DNA of 57,373 nt, taken from Halomonas sp. Lineage in GTDB: Bacteria > Pseudomonadota > Gammaproteobacteria > Pseudomonadales > Halomonadaceae. Position 1 is the first letter of the stretch; every line of letters starts with the position of its first letter. Below, in pieces: positions 28,546-36,566 of the stretch. Under the pieces are notes generated by a model, which saw only the letters and a program-made list of their open reading frames with translations, had not been told where the DNA came from and did no database searches. The DNA lies in contig NZ_JAKDUR010000010.1 of assembly GCF_030457605.1 (NCBI RefSeq), positions 1 to 57,373 of the forward strand. The letters run 5' to 3'. The translations under genes were made by a program, and so were the position numbers.

Positions 28546-29588
28546 AGGCGATATTTCCTTCCTTGCACAAGGATCAGGGCAATAAAGAAAGGCCCGCCGA
28601 TCATCGACGTCAACAGCCCGATGGGCAGCTCCGCCGGGGCAATCAGGCTGCGCGCCAGCATGTCCGCTACCACCAGAAACAGCCCCCCCAGAAGCGCCGA
28701 GGCTGGCAGCAGATAGCGATGGTCCGGCCCCAGGGTCATACGCACCAGGTGCGGCACGATCAGCCCCACAAAGCCCACCATGCCGGCAGCCGCGACGGCG
28801 GCCCCCACGGCCAGCGCGCTAAGCAGCATCACCCGGTACTTGACCCGGTTGACGTCAATCCCCAGATGACGCGCCTCCGACTCGCCCAACAGCAGCGCGT
28901 TGAGCGGCCGGGCCAGGCGCGGCAGCAGCACAAGCGCCAGCACAATCAGCGAGCCCGCCGCCAGCACCACCTCCCACATGGCACCGCCCAGGCTGCCCAT
29001 GGACCAGAACGTCAGGGTGCGCAGCTGGGCATCGTCGGCCATGTAGGTAAAAAGCCCGACCCCCGAGCCTGTGATGATGTTGATCGCAATGCCGCCCAGC
29101 AGAAGCGTACTGGTGGAGGTGCCGCCGCTTCTTGAGGTGGCAATGCGCGCCACCAGAAGCGTGGTCACAAAGCCCCCGGCAAAGGCGGCGAGCATCAGGC
29201 TGTAGGGGCCCATCCAGGCGATCAGCGGGCCAAGCGTGGTGCCGCCCAGCACGATGACCGAAACGGCGGCAAGCGCCGCCCCGCCGGAGACGCCGATCAG
29301 CCCCGGGTCGGCCAGCGGATTGCGAAACAGCCCCTGAATGGCCGCACCGCTGGCGGCAAGCGCTGCGCCCACCAGCATGCCGAGAATTGCCCGGGGCAGA
29401 CGAATGGAGGTGATGATGGTATCCAGGTGTGCCCCACCCCCGGCGCTGCCAAGCCCCAGCAGTACGCGCAGGCTGTCCTGCCACATGATGCTCATGGGCC
29501 CGACCGTGGTGGACAGCACAAGCGTTGCCGCCGACACCAGCGCAAGCGCGGCCAGTGCCCGACGGCTGATATGGGCTCTAGCGTGCAT
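28542..29588 (-). CDS. hmuU: Heme ABC transporter permease
   Basis: 348 residues from ATG 29588, which is preceded by CGGAG at eight bases. A longer start at 29615 lies deeper in hmuT. FecCD-family permease with about ten helices: LPRAILGMLVGAALAASGAAIQGLFRNPLADPGLIGVSGGA near residue 75, and GLIVPHLVRMTLGPDHRYLLP near residue 265, which contacts the ATPase. It forms the inner-membrane channel for heme with HmuV. It overlaps the end of hmuT by 11 bases. Confidence 0.93.
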   Translation of the reverse strand: MHARAHISRRALAALALVSAATLVLSTTVGPMSIMWQDSLRVLLGLGSAGGGAHLDTIITSIRLPRAILGMLVGAALAASGAAIQGLFRNPLADPGLIGVSGGAALAAVSVIVLGGTTLGPLIAWMGPYSLMLAAFAGGFVTTLLVARIATSRSGGTSTSTLLLGGIAINIITGSGVGLFTYMADDAQLRTLTFWSMGSLGGAMWEVVLAAGSLIVLALVLLPRLARPLNALLLGESEARHLGIDVNRVKYRVMLLSALAVGAAVAAAGMVGFVGLIVPHLVRMTLGPDHRYLLPASALLGGLFLVVADMLARSLIAPAELPIGLLTSMIGGPFFIALILVQGRKYRL

Positions 29589-30474
29589 CGTCGTTCTCCG
29601 GGGCGTACAGCGCATCGTTCAGCCAGCCGATGGCCTCGCCGATGCGCGGCCCAAAGCCCAGCAGCAGCGTGCCCTTCTGCTTGAGCAGCCGCTCATCCTC
29701 GGCCGCCGGCAGCGCGGCAAAGCCGGGCTTTTCAAACAGCTCGGCAGCGCTTGTGGCGTGTTCGTCGCGCTCCATCATCAGCACCACGTCGGCGCGGGTC
29801 ATGGCGATGGCCTCCGGCGAGATGGGCTTGTAGCCCTCGAAGCTTTCGATCACGTTGACCCCGCCGGCAAGCCGAATCATGGTGTCGGCCTCGGTATTCA
29901 GCCCGCCCACCAGCGGGCTGCGGTCGTTGAGTCCGAGCACAAACAGTACCCGCAGCGGCTCGTTCAGGCTGTCGCTTGCCACCCGGGCGGCTTCGACATC
30001 GGCATGAATGCTCTCCCAAAGCGCCTGGCCGGCCTCGGGCTTGCCCAGCAGTTCGGCCACGCCCAGCACCTTGCCTTTGACCGCCTCAAGGGTCGGGTCG
30101 GTGGCAAACGTCACCGTCTCAAGACCGCTGTGATCGAGCTGGCGCACGGCGGTATCCGGCCCGGCGTCATCGGTCATCAGCAACAGATCAGGCTCCAGCG
30201 AGAGCACGCCCTCCACGGAAAGCGCGCGCTTGTAGCCGATCTGGGGCAGCTCGGTAACTTCCTGCGGGTACTGGGAGGTGGTGTCCACCCCCACCAGCCG
30301 CTCGCCCTCGCCCAGCGCGTGGACGATTTCGGTGAGCGCGCCGTCGGCGCTGACGATGCGCTCGGGCGCGGCCATTGCCTGCGCCGACAGCGCCAGCGCG
30401 GCACCCAGCACAAGAGCGGCGCTCAGCCGGTGGTGCCATGTCATTCCCGGCGTTTTCATCATGGCCCCCTTCAT
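29578..30474 (-). CDS. hmuT: Periplasmic heme-binding protein
   Basis: 298 residues with a signal peptide cleaved near AQAMA (residue 35). It is a class III-type periplasmic binding fold with a long spanning helix. Tyr69 in VDTTSQYP occupies the place of the heme-ligating tyrosine of ShuT/PhuT/HmuT. The start at 30474 overlaps the hmuS stop (ATGA); the frame stays open upstream but that part overlaps hmuS. It shuttles heme from the outer-membrane receptor to HmuUV. Confidence 0.92.
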   Translation of the reverse strand: MKGAMMKTPGMTWHHRLSAALVLGAALALSAQAMAAPERIVSADGALTEIVHALGEGERLVGVDTTSQYPQEVTELPQIGYKRALSVEGVLSLEPDLLLMTDDAGPDTAVRQLDHSGLETVTFATDPTLEAVKGKVLGVAELLGKPEAGQALWESIHADVEAARVASDSLNEPLRVLFVLGLNDRSPLVGGLNTEADTMIRLAGGVNVIESFEGYKPISPEAIAMTRADVVLMMERDEHATSAAELFEKPGFAALPAAEDERLLKQKGTLLLGFGPRIGEAIGWLNDALYAPENDDAR

Positions 30475-31571
30475 GCGCAGGCCCGTTCCGGGTCGAGCAT
30501 GGATTCCGCCAGCGTCCGCCATGCCGGGTCTTCCTCCCGGGTGCGCACGCCGAAGAACTGTGCGGCGGTGTCGCCGTTTTCCAGATACAGCTCGATGGAG
30601 GTGATGGTGCCGTCCTTCGACGGCTTGCGGACCACCCAGGCCGCGCTCACCTTGTCCATCTGCAGGTGCAGATTGAACTCGGGGTCGAGCACGTTGAGCC
30701 AGGGGCCCATGGTCTTGACCCGGCTGATCGCGCCCGAGTGAATCTGGATATTGCCGCGATTGCCGACAAAGCACATGATCGGCACGCCGCCCGCAGCGGC
30801 CCGTTCGAGCAGAGCGGTTACGCCGGCGGGATCAAACGGCTGGGCGCGCTCGGAGCCCGCCAGGCGAAAGGCCTGCTGGCGGCTGACGCCGTGGCGCTTG
30901 AGCATGCCCATGAACTGGTGCACGTCGGTAATCTCGTCCCACTCCTGGGCGAGAGCGCCGGCATCGACCTCGGCATCGTCGGCGTGGTTGACCACCTCGG
31001 GCTCGGTTTCAAGCGCCAGCGGCGCGGTCTGGTCGTCGGCGCGAAACTCGCTGACCAGCGCAAAATAGGCATCCGCGTCGCTTTCCGGCTGCAGGAAGAT
31101 CTTTTGCACGGCGTTACCCTGGCCGTCGAAGAACTGCAGGCTATAGCGCACGCCGTTTTTCGCGGGCTCCGCGACGGCAAAGCCAAAGCGCCAGCGCCCG
31201 ACGATGATGCGCAGGTCAATCTTGCGCTCCTTGCTGATCACAAGCCCCATGGGGCCGTTGATTCGAGCTTTGGGGTAGCTGCCCTTGCGCTCGTGCACGG
31301 CGGCGTCGTTGCGGGTCAGAGTCATCAAGTAGCCCAGCCGGTGAAACGTCTCGATCTGCTCGCCGAAGCGCCCGTCGAGGCGAATGCGGCGTAGCTCGCC
31401 GGCCTGGGCGTCGATCAGCTCCGCCTCGCTCACGCCCAGGGCAAAAGCCGCGTCACGCCGGCGCAGCGCCGTGCCGTCTTCCTGCAGCGCCTGGTACTTG
31501 TGCACCAGTTCGGTCAAGAATGGCGTGGCAAGCGCGGTGTCTTCCGGCTGAATATCAAACATGGTATGCAT
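30471..31571 (-). CDS. hmuS: Cytoplasmic heme-handling/degrading protein HmuS
   Basis: 366 residues, two tandem HemS/ChuX-type halves (about 30-170 and 210-350). His218 in TDVHQF matches the proximal heme ligand position of HemS/ChuS/PhuS. NGPMGLVIS, the matching GPWLNVLDPEFNLHL of the second half and the FFGVR end are family-like. It accepts imported heme and either degrades it or passes it on. AGGAG lies seven bases before the ATG. Located directly after the receptor gene. Confidence 0.93.
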   Translation of the reverse strand: MHTMFDIQPEDTALATPFLTELVHKYQALQEDGTALRRRDAAFALGVSEAELIDAQAGELRRIRLDGRFGEQIETFHRLGYLMTLTRNDAAVHERKGSYPKARINGPMGLVISKERKIDLRIIVGRWRFGFAVAEPAKNGVRYSLQFFDGQGNAVQKIFLQPESDADAYFALVSEFRADDQTAPLALETEPEVVNHADDAEVDAGALAQEWDEITDVHQFMGMLKRHGVSRQQAFRLAGSERAQPFDPAGVTALLERAAAGGVPIMCFVGNRGNIQIHSGAISRVKTMGPWLNVLDPEFNLHLQMDKVSAAWVVRKPSKDGTITSIELYLENGDTAAQFFGVRTREEDPAWRTLAESMLDPERACA

Positions 31572-31608
31572 GGCTTTTCTCCTGCTGGTCGGCGTCGTGT
31601 TTATCTAT

Positions 31609-31644
31609 AGCGTCGGGAATTAAAAGAGCGTCGGGAATTAAAAG
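31609..31644 (-). repeat. 18-bp perfect tandem repeat at the receptor gene 3' end
   Basis: AGCGTCGGGAATTAAAAG occurs at 31609-31626 and again at 31627-31644 without a mismatch. One copy carries the TonB receptor stop codon (31638-31640) and the last residue; the other lies in the gap before hmuS and supplies a second in-phase stop. Confidence 0.9.
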
Positions 31645-33527
31645 TCGGCACTTACGCGCAGCGTAAGCTCTCGGCCGGGCTCGAGAAATTCACCGCCGCT
31701 TTCCACCACTTCATCGAATACGTTATTGAGCCCCAGGCGCACGTTGGCGTACTCGCCCACCGGCTGGCTGACACCCAGGTCAACCACGTGCCAGGCGTCG
31801 ATTTTGTCGCTGTTGGCAAGGTCGGCATATTGGCTGCCGGTATAGCGCCAGGCCCCGTAAAGGGTGCTGCCGGTGCCCTGCAGGGTGTGTTCGGCGATGA
31901 CCTTGAACAGGTGTTCGGGAGTATCGGCAAGCGCGTTGCCGCGGTTCTGGCCCGAGCGGTTTTCGCTGTCAAGCCAGGTATAGTTGAAGCGCAGGCGGCT
32001 GTGCTCGCCGGTGCGCAGGTCAAACTCGGCTTCCACCCCCTGGGTGACGGCTTCGTTCACGTTCTGGTACTGGGCCACGGTGACCGGGCCGTCCTGAAAC
32101 TCGTTGATCGCAATCAGGTCGTCAATGCGGTTGTGAAACAGCGTCACGCTGGTGTCCCAGCGGGGCTGGCTGTAGCTCACGCCAAGCTCGAAGGTGGCGT
32201 TGGTTTCCGGTGCCAGGTCGTCGTTGCCTTCGTAGCGGCGGGTGGGGCCGGCGGGAATCAGGTAGTCGGAGGTGGCCTTGGTGAGTCCGGGTGCCATATA
32301 GCTTTCGCCATAGCCGGCCTTGAAGCCAAGGCCGGTCATCCCGCCCCAGTTCCAGTAGATGCTGGGGCTGACTTCGTCGTCGTAGCGGCTGTGGCTGTCG
32401 TAGGCCACGCCCAGCGTCAGCGCCTGGTTGGGCGTCAGGCTGATGCGATCCTGAAACGTCAGCGTGGTGGCATCTACCGCATCATCAAAGTCCTTGTCGT
32501 TGCGCGCCACGCTTTCCCGGCGGTGCAGCACGCCGGTGGATAGCCGATGGCGTTCGCCTACGCGCCCTTCCAGGCTCATTTCGTAGTTGTCTTCATCGAC
32601 TTCCCAGTCGCTGCTCCCCTCCAGCAGGTCGGTTCTGCCCTGGGTGGCGCTCAGCTGCAGGTCAAAATCGCCCAGCCGCGTCAGGTAGCTGGTCGAGAGC
32701 AGACGCCGGTCCTGCTCAAGCTCGGTGGTGCGCAGGCCGGCACCGTGTGCGGGGCCGGTTTCGCTGGCCTCATCCCGGCCCAGCAGCAGATCGACTTCTA
32801 CACGGTCGGTGTCGCTCAGGGCCACGCCCACGCCGGTCTGGAGGGTGCGGCTTTCAAGCTCTGAGGTGCGCGTGGTGCCGTCATCGGCAAAAATGGGGTC
32901 TGCGTTACGCTCCGATACGGCCAGGTTGAAGTCGCCACGGCTGCCAAGCGGCCCGCCGATGGAAGCGCTTGCCGAATCGTTCTGATGGTCGCCATCGCGC
33001 AGGCCAAGGCTGCCGTTCACGCTTGTCACCCACTCTTTACCGGCCTTTTTGGTGACGATATTGATCACCCCGGCCATGGCGTCGGCACCGTAAAGCGTGG
33101 CTGCCGGGCCGCGAATCACCTCAACGCGTTCGATCTGGCTCACCGGCACCCAGTTATAGCGGTAGGCCGGCTGAAAGCTCAGGTTGCGGTCGGTATTGGG
33201 CACGCGCTTGCCGTCGATCAGCACCAACGTCTGTTCGGCGGAAAAGCCCCGAATGCTCGGCGCGTCCTGGGAGACATTGCCGGATTTTTGCAGATAGATA
33301 CCCGGCAGATTCTGCAGCACTTCCTGAACGCTTGCCGCCCCGCTGCGGGCGATATCGTCGGCGCTGATGCGATCAACAGTGCCGGGATGGCGGTCGGCAC
33401 CGCTGATCATCTGCCCGGTCACCACCTGGGGTTCCAGAACGACGTCATCCGCCGCGTGAAGAGAGGTGCTCAGCACAAGGCCAAGCGGCAGGGTAGAAGC
33501 GAGGGTGAACGTTGAGCGCAACTTCAT
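31638..33527 (-). CDS. TonB-dependent outer membrane receptor (probable heme receptor)
   Basis: 629 residues with signal peptide (cleavage near SLHA, residue 25). It has a plug domain (about 40-155) with LVLIDGKRVP and VEVIRGPAATLYGADAMAGVINIVTK, then a 22-strand barrel ending in a terminal Phe. The TonB box region is near VVLEPQVVTGQ. YMAPGL and NDDLAPETN are the generic barrel motifs corresponding to FRAP/NPNL of heme receptors, both altered. Placement ahead of hmuSTUV and behind a Fur-like dyad supports heme, but a siderophore substrate cannot be excluded. The TonB-ExbB-ExbD genes are not in the window. Confidence 0.88.
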   Translation of the reverse strand: MKLRSTFTLASTLPLGLVLSTSLHAADDVVLEPQVVTGQMISGADRHPGTVDRISADDIARSGAASVQEVLQNLPGIYLQKSGNVSQDAPSIRGFSAEQTLVLIDGKRVPNTDRNLSFQPAYRYNWVPVSQIERVEVIRGPAATLYGADAMAGVINIVTKKAGKEWVTSVNGSLGLRDGDHQNDSASASIGGPLGSRGDFNLAVSERNADPIFADDGTTRTSELESRTLQTGVGVALSDTDRVEVDLLLGRDEASETGPAHGAGLRTTELEQDRRLLSTSYLTRLGDFDLQLSATQGRTDLLEGSSDWEVDEDNYEMSLEGRVGERHRLSTGVLHRRESVARNDKDFDDAVDATTLTFQDRISLTPNQALTLGVAYDSHSRYDDEVSPSIYWNWGGMTGLGFKAGYGESYMAPGLTKATSDYLIPAGPTRRYEGNDDLAPETNATFELGVSYSQPRWDTSVTLFHNRIDDLIAINEFQDGPVTVAQYQNVNEAVTQGVEAEFDLRTGEHSRLRFNYTWLDSENRSGQNRGNALADTPEHLFKVIAEHTLQGTGSTLYGAWRYTGSQYADLANSDKIDAWHVVDLGVSQPVGEYANVRLGLNNVFDEVVESGGEFLEPGRELTLRVSADF

Positions 33528-33625
33528 GAGGGTGTTTTTCCAGTTATTGAATGCTATTAAGAAAATATTCAGGCGTCACTTACGGGCTCAGGAGGATGGG
33601 GGCGAGCCGGTCGCAAGACCCTGTC

Positions 33626-33644
33626 AATAACGAGAAACGTTATC
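33626..33644 (-). promoter_or_regulatory. Fur box-like operator upstream of the heme receptor
   Basis: AATAACGAGAAACGTTATC matches the 19-bp Fur consensus at 14 positions and contains a perfect dyad ATAACG/CGTTAT around AGAAA. It lies about 100 bases upstream of the receptor start in an AT-rich promoter stretch (33626-33690). Iron repression of the whole receptor-hmuSTUV operon is the expected outcome. Confidence 0.65.
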
Positions 33645-33715
33645 ACATGAAAAAAGTAAATCAATCAATAATCATTTATATTTGCGAATAAGGCAGGTCA
33701 GCCATCAATCCTGGG

Positions 33716-34348
33716 TTAGCTTAGCGGGCCGCGGCGCTCGAGTGCCCATACACTTTCGATAAAGCCCCGCTCATCGGGCGGGCTTTGCTCCAGAAACGTC
33801 AGACGGAAGTTGGGCGAGAACAGCTGTTCGACTTCGGTATTCGAGACGCTGTAAGGCGGGCCGGCAGTGACGTCGCCACGGGTCAGGCTGATCAGCAGGC
33901 CGCGGGCGCCGGGCGGCACCAGCTGAGCCAAGTGAAACGCGTAGCGCTGGCGGGTGGGCCTTGGCAGCGCGATCAGCGAGGCGCGGTCATAAAACGCCTC
34001 GATTTCCGCTACCTGGCGGATGTGCAGATGGAAAAAATCGCCCTGCCACAGTTCAATATTGCCCTGACGGACAATATCGAACCCTGCCTGGCGATAACGC
34101 AGCATTTCATGACGACGTTCGGCGACAAACTGCTCAATGGCCTGGGGGGCAAACTCCACCCCCAGTACGGGATGCCCGGCGCCTGCCAGCCAACGCATAT
34201 CGACGCTTTTGCCACATAGCGGCACCAGCACCTTGGCGGACTGCGGCACATTCAGCGTCGACCAGTAACGCTCAAGCGCCGGATGCGCCGTTGTCCGATG
34301 AAAACCGATGCGCCCCTCGCGCCAGCGCTTAAGCCACTGCTCTGTCAT
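33716..34348 (-). CDS. tpm: Thiopurine S-methyltransferase
   Basis: 210 residues, SAM-dependent methyltransferase of the TPMT family. MTEQWLKRWREGRIGFH at the N-terminus, LVPLCGKSVDMRWLA (SAM site) near residue 41 and a conserved FYDRASLIALP near residue 120 identify it. Bacterial Tpm proteins methylate thiopurines and, in some pseudomonads, selenium and tellurium oxyanions. It is a single gene in its own short unit, 29 bases after the SH3 gene on the same strand. Confidence 0.94.
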   Translation of the reverse strand: MTEQWLKRWREGRIGFHRTTAHPALERYWSTLNVPQSAKVLVPLCGKSVDMRWLAGAGHPVLGVEFAPQAIEQFVAERRHEMLRYRQAGFDIVRQGNIELWQGDFFHLHIRQVAEIEAFYDRASLIALPRPTRQRYAFHLAQLVPPGARGLLISLTRGDVTAGPPYSVSNTEVEQLFSPNFRLTFLEQSPPDERGFIESVWALERRGPLS

Positions 34349-34377
34349 CCACTGTCCTTGGTCAATATCCGCCTTTA

Positions 34378-35010
34378 CTAAAACCAGCGATCACGCTTTT
34401 TACGCCGGCGTGGCAGATGCGGCACAATAAGTCCCACCAAAAGGCCGGCACCGGCAACGCCACCGCCGTACATGAAATAGCGCATCAGCAGGTCTTCTTC
34501 CTGAGTATCCAGCCGTGCATTCAGTGCACGGACTGTTTCGCGCTGGGACTCGGAATCGCCACTCAGCGATTCATTGCGCGCTTCAAGCTCCTTGATACGC
34601 TTGGCGCGGGTGTCCAGGCGCTGCTTCATCGACGCTACCCGCTCTTCCCAGGTGTCGTTGATGCTATCCAGCTTGCTCGTCAGCTCGGTGACCTGTGATT
34701 CAAGCCGAGGCAGCTTTTCACTGGCACTGGGCGTGTCCTGAAGCTCATCGCTCAAAATCCAGACAGTGTCGCCGGACTGACTCTGCACCCGGGTATATTT
34801 GCCGCTGGTGTCCAGCACAGCAATCTGCTCACCGGCGCTCAGTGTCCCCACGATACGATACCCGTCAGTCGGGCCACTGCGCACATAAGTGGTCAGCTCT
34901 TCGGACACCCACGCTTCATTCGACTGCGCCACGGCGTGGCTGCTGCCAAGCCCGATCATCAGGCCCGCCAGGGCGAGCCTGTATTGAAAACGAAACGTCT
35001 TTGCTTGCAT
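34378..35010 (-). CDS. YgiM-like SH3-domain membrane protein
   Basis: 210 residues from ATG 35010. It has a signal sequence ending near HAVAQS (about residue 28), a bacterial SH3 domain (about 32-95; TYVRSGPTDGYRIVGTL), a coiled coil (about 105-175) and a C-terminal membrane helix (about 180-200) followed by a very basic RRRKKR tail. This is the TIGR04211/YgiM layout, a periplasmic SH3 domain held by a C-terminal anchor; the function is not established. An open frame further upstream is not homologous in style and is excluded. Confidence 0.88.
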   Translation of the reverse strand: MQAKTFRFQYRLALAGLMIGLGSSHAVAQSNEAWVSEELTTYVRSGPTDGYRIVGTLSAGEQIAVLDTSGKYTRVQSQSGDTVWILSDELQDTPSASEKLPRLESQVTELTSKLDSINDTWEERVASMKQRLDTRAKRIKELEARNESLSGDSESQRETVRALNARLDTQEEDLLMRYFMYGGGVAGAGLLVGLIVPHLPRRRKKRDRWF

Positions 35011-35313
35011 GTAAAAAACCCTGATGAAAACACTGATCGCACACACTACCGAATTAGCTGTCCCGGCGCAGCTGCCCGGGTGGTGCCAGTCACGAGAAAA
35101 CACCGGCCGTAACAATAACCAGCCCTGGAAAAGCCTGCTAGCCTAACATAACGCGTATTTGTTCTACCGCCGGGCGTTGAGAGCGCGGACACAATGGCAT
35201 TCGCCCCGTTGTTCAGGTATGTCTAGAGTGATCCCCAGGGTAGTTGTTGGTGCCAGCCGGCATCCAGGCAAAACCCCGGCACGCAACGTCTCTGCAACGA
35301 CAGGAGCTGAACA
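35011..35313. other. Divergent intergenic region, no gene seen
   Basis: 303 bases between the divergently transcribed YgiM-like and ATP-grasp genes. It must carry both promoters. I see a ribosome site (AGGAG, seven bases before 35314) and an AT-rich patch around 35135-35165, but no convincing -35/-10 pair, operator or small ORF. Confidence 0.4.
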
Positions 35314-36537
35314 ATGCAACAGGATACCAATAAAGGCTACATCGCCCTTCTCGGCTGGAGCTTGAATGCCATTGAGGCTGCCGAGAACTTCGATCGTCGC
35401 TACATTGTGGTGGCGCCTGACTGGGCAGAAGATTACTGCCAACAGCATGATATTCCTTATGTGTCATGGAACTTCGAGCGTCTCAATGATCGCTCGTTGG
35501 AGATCGCCACAACCCTCAAGGACAAAGGCGTTAACGTGGCCATTCCACTTTATGAAGAAACCGTGGAATGGGCCGGCGCCATCAACTCCGTGCTGCTGGA
35601 CAACCCGCGGCTTTACGGCCAGTCGCTTTTGCTCCGCGACAAGGCGCTGATGAAGCGCCGCGCCCAGCTGGGCGGCATTCGCGTGGGCATTTTCGAAGAG
35701 GCCCACGACAAGGACGACGTGGTGCGCTTTTTGAAGCGGGTCAACCAGACACTGCTCAAGCTCGACGGTGATCCCAACGATCCGATCCACCTGAAAGCCT
35801 TCGACAAGGCCGGCTGCCTTGGCCACCGGGTGATCCGTACGCCGGATGAAGTCGACACCATTCCCGAGGAAGAATTCCCGGTGCTGATGGAGTCACATCT
35901 GGACGGTTGGGAATTCGCCGTGGAGGCGTGGATCCACAACGGCAAAATCGCTTTCCTGAATATTTCCGAGTACGTGACGCTTGGCTATTCGGTCTTTGTG
36001 CCCGCTTCGCCCGAGCTGGAGAAATATCGCGAACAGATCACCGCGCAGATCGAAAAGCTGATCAAGACCTTCGACATCAGCTTCGGGCTGATTCACCCGG
36101 AATACTTCGTCACCAGCGATGGCGAAATGTACTTTGGGGAAGTGGCCTATCGTCCGCCGGGGTTCAAGGTATTCGAGCTGCTGGAACGGGTCTATGGGTT
36201 CAACGCCTACCAGGCCACCATGCTGGTATTCGACCCCTACACCACCGCAGAAGAAGTCGCCGCCTTCTTTCCCAGGGAAGTGGTCGATGCCGACGGCTTT
36301 GCCGGCTGCTTCGGGGTTTATCCACGCCGGCGCGTGGTCAGCCGCCTGGAACTGCCCGAAGAGGTGGAAGATCACCCCTACTTCGAATCCCACGAACTCA
36401 CCACCCCGATGGAGGAAACCGTCACCAAGCGTACGGCGTTTGGTACCCACTGGGGGCTGGTCTACTTCAAGGGTGACGATGCCCACACCCTGCGTGATCT
36501 GCTCAAACATCAGGAAGATCTCGACTTCTATGTATAA
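35314..36537 (+). CDS. ATP-grasp ligase of unknown substrate
   Basis: 407 residues, no signal peptide, so cytoplasmic. A pre-ATP-grasp domain (about 1-100; starts GYIALLGWS) is followed by an ATP-grasp fold: the nucleotide-lysine region LLLRDKALMKRR (106-116), the hinge region VLMESHLDGWEFAVEAW (190-206) and the metal-binding EVAYRPPG (276-283). The last differs from the usual E-x-N-x-R pattern because Ala replaces Asn. Such enzymes join a carboxylate to an amine, thiol or hydroxyl via an acyl-phosphate. It is followed after 29 bases by a papain-like gene, suggesting a shared pathway. AGGAG precedes the ATG. Substrate unknown. Confidence 0.8.
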   Translation: MQQDTNKGYIALLGWSLNAIEAAENFDRRYIVVAPDWAEDYCQQHDIPYVSWNFERLNDRSLEIATTLKDKGVNVAIPLYEETVEWAGAINSVLLDNPRLYGQSLLLRDKALMKRRAQLGGIRVGIFEEAHDKDDVVRFLKRVNQTLLKLDGDPNDPIHLKAFDKAGCLGHRVIRTPDEVDTIPEEEFPVLMESHLDGWEFAVEAWIHNGKIAFLNISEYVTLGYSVFVPASPELEKYREQITAQIEKLIKTFDISFGLIHPEYFVTSDGEMYFGEVAYRPPGFKVFELLERVYGFNAYQATMLVFDPYTTAEEVAAFFPREVVDADGFAGCFGVYPRRRVVSRLELPEEVEDHPYFESHELTTPMEETVTKRTAFGTHWGLVYFKGDDAHTLRDLLKHQEDLDFYV

Positions 36538-36566
36538 TCCCCTCACGGCAGGGATAAGGAGTCACC

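Noticed and set aside
29338..30741. A 467-codon plus-strand frame opposite hmuU/hmuT/hmuS
   Set aside because: It crosses three real minus-strand genes and its translation is low-complexity antisense sequence.
33659..33685. A second Fur box in the AT-rich stretch before the heme receptor
   Set aside because: The best register matched only about 10 of 19 consensus positions, as expected by chance in AT-rich DNA.
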